From Thermoflexales bacterium (GTDB taxonomy: Bacteria > Chloroflexota > Anaerolineae > B4-G1 > SLSP01), in the NCBI GenBank assembly GCA_007130345.1, contig SLSP01000354.1, positions 1-6,160 on the forward strand: a stretch of DNA of 6,160 bases, given 5' to 3'. Of this stretch, positions 1-5,161 are shown one piece after another; the first letter of the stretch is position 1, and the number at the start of each line of letters is the position of its first letter. The notes under the pieces were generated by a model, which made no database searches, was not told where the DNA came from, and saw nothing but the letters and a program-made list of their open reading frames with translations. The translations under genes and the position numbers were made by a program.

Positions 1-762
1 CGTGCCGTGCCCGTGATCGTCGCACGGGACGGGCGAACTTGCGCCGCACGTCCCGCCGCCGCTGTGGATGGCGTCGTGCCAGTGATAATCGTGGCTGGCG
101 GACGCGCCATCCCACCCGCGATAGCTCGCTTGCAGCGCGGGATGCTGCCAGTCGTAGCCGGTATCCTGCCCGGCGATGACGATGCCCTGCCCCCGGATGC
201 CCACATCCCAGAGCGCGGGCGCGTGGATGGCCGCGACACCCCAGGCCACGCCGTCGGGAGCCGCTGGCGCGTGCAGCGCCTCGACGCGCGGGGACGGCGG
301 CAGCGCGATCTCCGGGTTAGCGACGATGCGCGCCACCTCCGGGCGGGCGGCCAACGCCAGCAGCACGTCGCGGTCGGCCTCAAGCTGCACGGCGTTGACG
401 ATGTAGAAGGCGCGATACGGCATGTCCCGCGCATCCAGCCAGGCGCGGAGCGGGGCCTGCGCGCGCCGCGCCGTCTCCCACAGCGTCGCGTAGACGAACT
501 GCCCGCGCGCGGCCTTCGAGTCCAGCGCGTGGGCCGGGGTCAGGTCGGCTTGCTCGGCCAGGATCACCAGCGCGTCGGCGGATTGGCCGGCGGCAGTGGC
601 CTCCCAGACCGCGGGAACGACCTTCTGATGCGGGGCGGCGTCTCTGGAGAGCAGCCATCCATCCGCCGCCAAAGCCCCTCGCCCCCATAAAGGGAAACTA
701 CTGAGAAGACTCACGATGACCAACAGCAACCAGCGTCTCCTTATGAGAGTTTTCGCCCGCAT
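1..762 (-). CDS. Secreted subtilisin-family serine protease (peptidase S8, bacillopeptidase F-like), C-terminus outside window
   Basis: The frame is open from ATG at 762-760 to the window edge (254 codons, no stop), so the 3' part is missing. An AGGAGG Shine-Dalgarno sits 4 nt upstream (767-772), which fixes the start. Residues 1-33 form a Sec signal peptide: basic RAKTLIRRR, hydrophobic WLLLVIVSLL, and a likely signal peptidase I site after ALA (30-32). Residues ~60-155 resemble an inhibitor_I9-like propeptide (begins SADALVILAEQADLT), which in this family helps folding and is cleaved off. The catalytic domain begins near 165: D200 in GQDTGYDW is the expected catalytic Asp and H252 in DDHGHGT the catalytic His. 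The Ser motif lies beyond the window. The stretch between Asp and His (YRGWDG ... HWHDAIHSGGG) matches the bacillopeptidase F style rather than classical subtilisin, and carries two Cys (239, 247). Expected role: extracellular protein degradation. A terminator precedes it, so it is probably transcribed separately. The family is secure; the subfamily is inferred. Confidence 0.9.
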   Translation of the reverse strand, partial: MRAKTLIRRRWLLLVIVSLLSSFPLWGRGALAADGWLLSRDAAPHQKVVPAVWEATAAGQSADALVILAEQADLTPAHALDSKAARGQFVYATLWETARRAQAPLRAWLDARDMPYRAFYIVNAVQLEADRDVLLALAARPEVARIVANPEIALPPSPRVEALHAPAAPDGVAWGVAAIHAPALWDVGIRGQGIVIAGQDTGYDWQHPALQASYRGWDGASASHDYHWHDAIHSGGGTCGASSPVPCDDHGHGT

Positions 763-766
763 TTCG

Positions 767-772
767 CCTCCT
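767..772 (-). promoter_or_regulatory. Shine-Dalgarno of the subtilase gene
   Basis: On the minus strand AGGAGG is followed by CGAA and then the ATG at 762-760. No other in-frame start with a comparable site precedes the signal peptide. The spacing of 4 nt is slightly short but functional in many bacteria. Confidence 0.75.
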
Positions 773-827
773 ACTCGATATTTGTTGAGTTTTTATGTGC
801 AGATGTGCTAAAAACCGTGTTTTTTAA

Positions 828-852
828 CGCAAAGATGCAATGGCGCAAAGAT
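828..852. repeat. Short tandem repeat with 8-bp period, CGCAAAGA type
   Basis: On the plus strand three 8-mers lie head to tail: CGCAAAGA (828-835), TGCAATGG (836-843) and CGCAAAGA (844-851). Units 1 and 3 are identical and extend to the 9-mer CGCAAAGAT; the middle unit is diverged. Such CGCAAAG(A/G) runs next to A/T stretches occur as dispersed intergenic repeats in several bacterial phyla (from memory, not checked). No function is assigned. Confidence 0.5.
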
Positions 853-883
853 TTTTAGCCCACAAACGTAATGCACCTGTCAA
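852..883 (-). promoter_or_regulatory. Weak sigma70-like promoter candidate for the subtilase
   Basis: On the minus strand a perfect TTGACA (-35; 883-878) is followed after 20 nt by TAAAAA (857-852), a 4/6 match to the -10 box. The spacer is longer than the usual 16-18 nt and the TTGACA overlaps the T-rich tail of the preceding terminator, so this may be chance. It would give a 5' leader of roughly 80 nt. Confidence 0.25.
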
Positions 884-888
884 ACCAA

Positions 889-922
889 AGGGCCTGCTCG
901 CAAAGTTCCGCGAGCAGGCCCT
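889..922 (-). terminator. Intrinsic terminator of the multidomain glycosidase-like gene
   Basis: A perfect 13-bp GC-rich stem (AGGGCCTGCTCGC at 889-901 pairing with 910-922) closes an 8-nt loop. Read on the minus strand it is followed by TTTGGTTTG, a modest U-rich tail. It lies 25 nt after the stop codon at 948, the expected place for a Rho-independent terminator. In the plus direction the stem is followed by ATCGTCG, so it is not an obvious plus-strand terminator. Confidence 0.85.
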
Positions 923-947
923 ATCGTCGTTTGAGGGGGAGCGCGCC

Positions 948-3900
948 TTAGCGGCCGCCCATCACCTGATGGAGCGTTTCACACGCCGGACATCCGCCGC
1001 CAGGCCGGACGATGGCGTAACCGTCTTGAGGGTCATAACCAAATCGCCCAAAGTCGATGTTCCAGATGATCAGCACCCGCACCATTCCCGTGTTGGCGCT
1101 GACGCTCGCGGCCTCAGCCAGCCACGCGGCCTGCTGCGCATTGGTGATCCCGCGCGCCCAGGCAAAGGCGTCAGAGAATGCGGGCACACCCTCTTGCGAA
1201 GCATAGCCCATCTCAGTGTAGAAAATCTTGCGCCGCCCACCAAAGATATTGTAGTATGCCTCGGTCTGCGGCAAGAAATACCAGGAGTGATGTGTGCTGC
1301 CAGTGGGATGCCCGGAGCGCGCCGAGGGCGAGGTCGCACCGGCGTTGTGATGCGCGCCGACGTAGTCCATACAGTTCATCGCGCCAGCCGCTACCAGACC
1401 TTGCATCCAGGGGATGTCGTCGCAACCGTTTTGGCTGCATCCGCCGAAGTAACCTGTCGGCGCGGGGGCCGCGCTGATGACGGCGGTGTTCGGGTTGGCG
1501 GCCTTGATGGCCCGATAGGATGTACACAGCAGGTTAGTATAGGCTTGAGGGCTGATGTGCCCGATCTGCCATTCGCGGTCAATGTTTGGTTCGTTCCAGA
1601 TCTCGATAGCGTCCGCGCCGGCAGCGGCAATGCCCGCTACCCATTCGGCATAGCGTTGCTCGTAACCAGGCTCCGTCACCATACCGCGGGGACCAATCGC
1701 GCTGACCTGAATCTTGAAGCCGTTGGCATGCGACGCCTGGATAATCCCGGCCTTATCGTCTGCAAAATGGGCCTGGATTTTAGTCCAGGTCATCCCCGCG
1801 TGCCGCATCTTATCGGCGTGGGGAAGCCCATAGTCGCGGATGTGGCCGCCCAACGCGAAGCCGCCACCGCTTACCGGTGGGACCGGGCCAGGCGAGGTGT
1901 CGGGGGGCGGCGCGGCCGCGGCCTCTTCGCCCACGATGATCTGCACGAATACGCCGCCGCCTTCGATTTGTTGCTCGCCGCTGGTCAAGCGCCACACGCT
2001 TCTGAACGTGCCATCGGCTCCGGGCGCGCTCATATCCACGCTGATGTCCGCCGTGTCTCCCGGCGCTACTTCGCCGACGGTGACTTCGCGCGCGTCGGTC
2101 ATCTGCTCGCCGCTGGAGAAGGCCAACACGGTGTTAGCGGGCCAGGGCGCGTTGCCGGCGTTCCTGAGACGCCACGTTTTGACGAAAGCCTCGCCTTGTT
2201 CCATGCGCGTGTTGTCGGGGATGGTGACATCGGTGACGAACGCGGCGCGCAACTGCTCCGTCTGCGCGGGCGTGGTAGGTTCAGGATCGACGGCGGTCGC
2301 ATCGTCCTCATCCGGCGGCTCTTCTTCCACCACCGCCGGCCGAGAGTCCAAGACCTGGATTTCCACCGTGCCCTTGTCCATCCCCGCGACGGTGGCGGCG
2401 ATACGATAGGTTCCGGTCATTTCCGGCGTGCGCCACGCGAGGGTCGGTTGGCTCAACGCGGCCTGGAGTTGGCTGATCTCTCCGTCAGGCGCGGTCACAG
2501 TCCACATAACATCGGGTAAGGCGTAGGTAGCGTCGTGTACTTGTGCCCGGTAATCGGCGATGGCCGCCGTGAGATTGGGCGCGTTGCCTTCGGCGGTGAG
2601 ATCGCGGAGCAGCACGCCGCCCAGGTTATAGCGCGCGGTCAAGTCGAGGCGCGTTCGCAACCACTGCGGTGAACCTAGCCACCACGATTGCGCGCCCATA
2701 ATCAGACGGGTCGCGCCGGTGGCGATGTCGTCTTCAATAGATGCGCCGGCACCCAACTCGAAGTTAAGGGGCGTGCCGGGTTCCACACTCTCGGTCAAGG
2801 TCTGCGTGACACGCACTTGCCCCATCGAGGCCAGCACCTCGTCCATTGAGAGCTTGTCCTGCCCGTCGGTGCTCAGGGTGGAGTAGATGGGCAGCAGTTT
2901 GTAGCGATCCACTTGCGAGATGGCCCAGGTGAGCAGGTGTTCGACCTTGCCGCCAGGCGCGTAATCCTCTGGATTAAGAGGCATCTCCACGCGCAGTTGG
3001 TCGGCGGCCATACCGAGGGCCTGCCAGTCGTATCCGCCGGTATCCCAGGAGCCGTCGGGCTGACTGCGCGGCATATCCACGGTCACAGCCAGGCGCGCGC
3101 CTTCCGCGTGGAGCGCGGCGGCCAAATCGCGCGTGAAGCTGGCATAAAGGTCGCTGGCTTCCGCCGGAAGCATCCGATAGTCCAATACCAGACCCGCATA
3201 GCCACCGTTTGTGACCACTTCGACCAGCCGGTCAATGTGCGTGCGGCGGTAAGCGGGAGTTTCGAGCATATCCACCACCAGCGCCCAGTTAGCGTCGCGG
3301 CCCGGTGCCCAGTTGCGCAACACGGGCATCAGGGGGGCTTCCGCCGCGCTGGCCGCAGGCAGATTGGCGAGGTTGCCGGTGATGTCGCCGAGCGTGCCGA
3401 TGATCAGGGTGCCGGGCACGCTGATCTCGTTGATCACCTGAGACGCTTCGCCCAGGGGCAGGGTATCCACCTCTGCCGCGAGGGTCGGCTGTGTCAGGCG
3501 TGTCCGCATCACCATCACGGACTTGGGCAAGGCCGCCACTTCGGAATGTAGTTTCAACTCGTCACGGTCGAGCCGCGTGGGGATCCATTGCCACGCATCG
3601 CCGTTCCAGGTGTAGAGATCGAGGGTTTCCCACGGTTCGGCCTCGTTGGGGATGGTGATCTCCATAGCCGCCGGGCCGGTTTCGCGACCCCGCATCTCAA
3701 TGATATAGTAGGGACTGCGCGGATCGAGGTGCGCGGGCAGCGCGCTCAATGCCGGTTTCAGGTCGTCCTGGACATTACCGGCTACAAACTCCGCCATCGG
3801 CACCGTGCTCAGGCGCACGCGCAGATTTTGGACAGGGGGCAGCGCGTGAACCCAGATGCCGTCTTCGTGTGAGGTGGTGGGCGCGTTGGGGGTCAGCGTG

Positions 3901-4364
3901 GCGAAGTTATTGCCGAGGGGCAGTCGCTCGCCCAACGAGATGGGCGGCAAGAAGAGGAAAATGAGCAGCAGGACAACGACGATAGCCCCAACCACCCATC
4001 CACGTCCCCGGAGGAACGCGCCGATGCCGGTCAATCCGGCATTGAGCTTGTCACCCATCGCGGGCTTGTCGGATTCCAGGGTTGCGATACTCACCACCGA
4101 TGCCTCGTCCACCGGTTCGGCGGGCGGGGCGGAGATGAGTTCCGGTTCATCCTCTGCGATCTCTGCCGCCGCGTTGCTTTCGGCAGCCGGGGCGTCACTG
4201 TGCATCACTTGCGCCTCGGCTTCTGCCGGCGACTCAAGTTCAGGTTCGGGTTCGGGTGCGGCGATAGCCGGTTCCGGTTCAGAAGGGGGCAACGATCCCG
4301 CCGCCAACCCTTCAAATTCTAGTGGGGCTTCTGTGGCCCCTGTTTGTTGTTTTTCATCACTCAT
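948..4364 (-). CDS. Membrane-anchored multidomain protein: degenerate GH18/YaaH-like domain, NBR1-type Ig-like domain and clan GH-A glycosidase-like domain
   Basis: This 1138-residue protein starts at ATG 4364, 5 nt after GGAGG (4370-4374), and ends in TAA (950-948). Residues 1-~105 are acidic, Pro/Glu/Ala-rich and probably disordered. Residues ~122-141 (GWVVGAIVVVLLLIFLFLPP) form one transmembrane helix preceded by K106, R119 and R121, so the bulk should be outside the cell. Residues ~175-300 are beta-rich and unrecognised. Residues ~355-605 look like a GH18/YaaH-type barrel, but the motif position of the catalytic Glu is Arg (GLVLDYR, R397). Residues ~615-672 are Ig-like; a Pro/Asp/Glu linker follows. 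Residues ~705-811 match the NBR1-type Ig-like (FW) domain (WRLRNAGNAPWP; W731, W741, W791). After a Pro linker, residues ~834-1138 form a clan GH-A-like barrel with acid/base E925 (WNEPN) and candidate nucleophile E1051 (FYTEMGY). All six Cys lie in this last domain. Likely role: binding or cleaving polysaccharide or envelope glycan; the substrate is unknown. It has its own promoter and terminator. Confidence 0.9.
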   Translation of the reverse strand: MSDEKQQTGATEAPLEFEGLAAGSLPPSEPEPAIAAPEPEPELESPAEAEAQVMHSDAPAAESNAAAEIAEDEPELISAPPAEPVDEASVVSIATLESDKPAMGDKLNAGLTGIGAFLRGRGWVVGAIVVVLLLIFLFLPPISLGERLPLGNNFATLTPNAPTTSHEDGIWVHALPPVQNLRVRLSTVPMAEFVAGNVQDDLKPALSALPAHLDPRSPYYIIEMRGRETGPAAMEITIPNEAEPWETLDLYTWNGDAWQWIPTRLDRDELKLHSEVAALPKSVMVMRTRLTQPTLAAEVDTLPLGEASQVINEISVPGTLIIGTLGDITGNLANLPAASAAEAPLMPVLRNWAPGRDANWALVVDMLETPAYRRTHIDRLVEVVTNGGYAGLVLDYRMLPAEASDLYASFTRDLAAALHAEGARLAVTVDMPRSQPDGSWDTGGYDWQALGMAADQLRVEMPLNPEDYAPGGKVEHLLTWAISQVDRYKLLPIYSTLSTDGQDKLSMDEVLASMGQVRVTQTLTESVEPGTPLNFELGAGASIEDDIATGATRLIMGAQSWWLGSPQWLRTRLDLTARYNLGGVLLRDLTAEGNAPNLTAAIADYRAQVHDATYALPDVMWTVTAPDGEISQLQAALSQPTLAWRTPEMTGTYRIAATVAGMDKGTVEIQVLDSRPAVVEEEPPDEDDATAVDPEPTTPAQTEQLRAAFVTDVTIPDNTRMEQGEAFVKTWRLRNAGNAPWPANTVLAFSSGEQMTDAREVTVGEVAPGDTADISVDMSAPGADGTFRSVWRLTSGEQQIEGGGVFVQIIVGEEAAAAPPPDTSPGPVPPVSGGGFALGGHIRDYGLPHADKMRHAGMTWTKIQAHFADDKAGIIQASHANGFKIQVSAIGPRGMVTEPGYEQRYAEWVAGIAAAGADAIEIWNEPNIDREWQIGHISPQAYTNLLCTSYRAIKAANPNTAVISAAPAPTGYFGGCSQNGCDDIPWMQGLVAAGAMNCMDYVGAHHNAGATSPSARSGHPTGSTHHSWYFLPQTEAYYNIFGGRRKIFYTEMGYASQEGVPAFSDAFAWARGITNAQQAAWLAEAASVSANTGMVRVLIIWNIDFGRFGYDPQDGYAIVRPGGGCPACETLHQVMGGR
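951..1865 (-). other. C-terminal clan GH-A glycosidase-like domain
   Basis: This stretch is residues ~834-1138 of the multidomain protein. Successive predicted strands resemble a TIM barrel: MTWTKIQAHF, GFKIQVSAIGP, AIEIWNEPN, AVISAAPAPTG, MDYVGAHHNAG, KIFYTEMGY and VRVLIIWNIDF. E925, after Asn in WNEPN, is the classic GH-A acid/base at the end of strand 4. E1051, 126 residues later, fits the strand-7 nucleophile, and W1101 fits the strand-8 Trp lining subsite -1. The overall look is near GH5/GH39-type enzymes, but I cannot assign a family or substrate. The cysteines C947, C976, C981, C998, C1125 and C1128 could form disulfides outside the cell. Confidence 0.75.
1932..2252 (-). other. NBR1-type Ig-like (FW) domain
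   Basis: This stretch is residues ~705-811 of the multidomain protein. It shows the N_BRCA1_IG pattern: a lead strand (AAFVTDVTIPDNT), then an EAFVKTWRLRNAGNAPWP core with W731 and W741, a VAPGD turn with alternating strand residues, and RSVWRLTSG with W791. In bacteria, notably Chloroflexota, this module is found on extracellular proteins next to hydrolase domains and probably serves protein or glycan binding. The assignment comes from motif recognition only. Confidence 0.75.
2550..3302 (-). other. GH18/YaaH-like domain lacking the catalytic glutamate
   Basis: This stretch is residues ~355-605 of the multidomain protein. The order matches SleL/YaaH-type GH18 proteins: VEVVTNGGYAGLVLDYRML (strand 4 region), then a helix ending in LHAEGARLAVTVDMP, a YDWQALGMAADQLRVEM segment, LLPIYST, and a C-terminal ARYNLGGVLLRDLTAEG where active relatives often have a Gly-Val-x-x-Trp strand. 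The GH18 signature DxxDxDxE aligns here to G-L-V393-L-D395-Y-R397: only the last Asp remains and the proton-donor Glu is Arg. It is probably a non-hydrolytic binding or structural domain. Confidence 0.6.
3942..4001 (-). other. Single transmembrane helix of the multidomain protein
   Basis: These codons give residues 122-141, an uninterrupted hydrophobic run that ends in PP. Basic residues lie just before it and few follow immediately, which by the positive-inside rule places the N-terminal ~120 residues in the cytoplasm and the ~1000 C-terminal residues outside. There is no cleavable signal peptide at the N-terminus, so this helix is the likely signal anchor. Confidence 0.85.
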
Positions 4365-4369
4365 ATAAA

Positions 4370-4374
4370 CCTCC
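4370..4374 (-). promoter_or_regulatory. Shine-Dalgarno of the multidomain gene
   Basis: GGAGG on the minus strand, then TTTAT and ATG (4364-4362), is a 5-nt spacing. It fixes the start of the 1138-residue protein, whose N-terminal acidic region has no other strong start. Confidence 0.75.
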
Positions 4375-4418
4375 GAAATCCTTCTGAGCTTTCTGATACC
4401 AAGATACGGATCGCGTTC

Positions 4419-4446
4419 ACTCTATCACATGGTAAAAGAAAGTCAA
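4419..4446 (-). promoter_or_regulatory. Sigma70-like promoter of the multidomain gene
   Basis: On the minus strand the -35 box TTGACT (4446-4441, 5/6 match) is followed by a 16-nt spacer and the -10 box TAGAGT (4424-4419, 4/6). TG stands one base before the -10, an extended -10 element (TGATAGAGT). Transcription would start near 4412, leaving a leader of about 48 nt with the GGAGG site near its end. The position between the upstream hairpin and the start codon supports it. Confidence 0.5.
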
Positions 4447-4464
4447 GGTTGGGTTGGAAAACTA

Positions 4465-4495
4465 GACCTCTCAGGTTCAACAAACCTGACAGGTC
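4465..4495. terminator. Terminator-like palindrome downstream of iorB
   Basis: The arms GACCTCTCAGGTT (4465-4477) and AACCTGACAGGTC (4483-4495) pair at 12 of 13 positions around a 5-nt loop. On the minus strand, the direction of iorAB, the stem is followed by TAGTTTTCC; on the plus strand it is followed by GGGTGATTTTTC. It lies about 78 nt after the iorB stop and just before the promoter of the next gene, so it probably ends iorAB transcription and insulates that promoter. The sequence also resembles a dispersed palindromic repeat, so termination may not be its only role. Confidence 0.55.
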
Positions 4496-4572
4496 GGGTG
4501 ATTTTTCGTCTCGCGCAACCCTCATACGGCGAGGGCAGCACGCCTGGAAGCATGGTTATGAAACGGGCTGTC

Positions 4573-5160
4573 TTACGCCGCCGCTTCCTGCCCTAGCTTG
4601 AACGCCACCTTGTTCACGTCGCTGTACTTCTCCGGCACGCGCCGCAGGATGGCCGTTTCCCATACCTCCGGATCGGTATCCAGCAGTGTGGAGAGGGCGG
4701 CCAACATGATGGTGTTGACGGTGCGCGGATTGCCGGCCTGTTCGGCCAGGGGTAGCGCGTCCACCGGGATGACGCGCCCGGCGCGTTGCTCCAATGCCGC
4801 GAGGATGGCCTCGGCCTCCGGGTAGACCGCGTTGCCCACGCTGACCGACATCGGCATAATCTGCTGCTGGTTGACGATGATCACGCCGCCGGGCTTGAGC
4901 CAGTCGAGCCAGCGCGCGGCTTCCAGCAACTCGAAGGCCACGAGCACGTCCACCGTGCCGTATTCGCAGGTGGGCGAACCGACCGACGGTGCCCAGCGGA
5001 TGTGGCTTTCGACCACGCCGCCGCGCTGCGCGAAGCCATGCACCTCCGATTTCTTGGAGTCCAACCCCAAATCCAGCCCCACCTGGGCCGCGATATCCGA
5101 AGCGGTGAGCACGCCTTGCCCGCCCACGCCCACGAACAGTAAATTCAGTCGCTCTTGCAT
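4573..5160 (-). CDS. iorB: Indolepyruvate:ferredoxin oxidoreductase, beta subunit
   Basis: A complete 195-residue protein, the usual size for IorB, made of one pyruvate/ketoisovalerate oxidoreductase gamma-type catalytic domain. The diagnostic motifs are visible: NLLFVGVGGQGVLTAS (7-21), SEVHGFAQRGGVVESHIR (38-55) and a DVLVAFELLEAAR strand-helix (71-83) followed by LKPGGVIIVN. With IorA it converts indolepyruvate and other arylpyruvates plus CoA into arylacetyl-CoA, CO2 and reduced ferredoxin in the cytoplasm, a step in aromatic amino-acid catabolism. I start it at ATG 5160 because AGGAGG (5167-5172) precedes this codon by 6 nt; the in-frame ATG at 5178 would place that Shine-Dalgarno inside the gene and add six residues (MGRRHK) unlike the family. 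The start lies one base after the iorA stop, so the two are translationally linked. Substrate preference within the family cannot be read from sequence. Confidence 0.93.
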   Translation of the reverse strand: MQERLNLLFVGVGGQGVLTASDIAAQVGLDLGLDSKKSEVHGFAQRGGVVESHIRWAPSVGSPTCEYGTVDVLVAFELLEAARWLDWLKPGGVIIVNQQQIMPMSVSVGNAVYPEAEAILAALEQRAGRVIPVDALPLAEQAGNPRTVNTIMLAALSTLLDTDPEVWETAILRRVPEKYSDVNKVAFKLGQEAAA

Positions 5161-5161
5161 C

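Larger units (their letters stand above)
763..888. other. AT-rich intergenic spacer upstream of the subtilase
   Basis: These 126 bases are clearly more AT-rich than the GC-rich genes on either side and contain no credible coding frame. They separate the terminator of the multidomain glycosidase-like gene from the protease start. They hold a short 8-bp-period repeat (828-852), an imperfect A/T inverted repeat (TAAAAAC at 809-815 against GTTTTTTA at 819-826) and a weak promoter candidate. The leader and promoter of the protease must lie here if it is transcribed on its own. Confidence 0.6.

Noticed and set aside
380..688. A 102-codon minus-strand frame beginning MGARGFGG
   Set aside because: It is in a different frame from the subtilase over the same bases and gives an Arg-rich sequence with no domain. 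The subtilase frame has the better start and Shine-Dalgarno.
7..690. A 227-codon open frame on the plus strand
   Set aside because: It is antisense to the subtilase, whose frame shows a signal peptide and catalytic motifs. Its own translation is low-complexity Arg/Gly/Ala-rich with no motif.
840..2519. A 559-codon open frame on the plus strand
   Set aside because: It lies antisense to the C-terminal half of the multidomain gene, has Arg/His/Gly-rich composition with no recognisable domain, and crosses the terminator hairpin at 889-922. Long antisense frames are expected in GC-rich coding DNA.
4519..4535. Small CCCTC/GAGGG hairpin as the iorB terminator
   Set aside because: The stem is only 5 bp and no T-run follows on the minus strand. 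The longer palindrome at 4465-4495 is the better candidate.
4344..4601. An 85-codon plus-strand frame covering the iorB-multidomain gap
   Set aside because: It overlaps the start of one gene and the end of another, crosses the palindrome, and lacks a Shine-Dalgarno or any recognisable motif.
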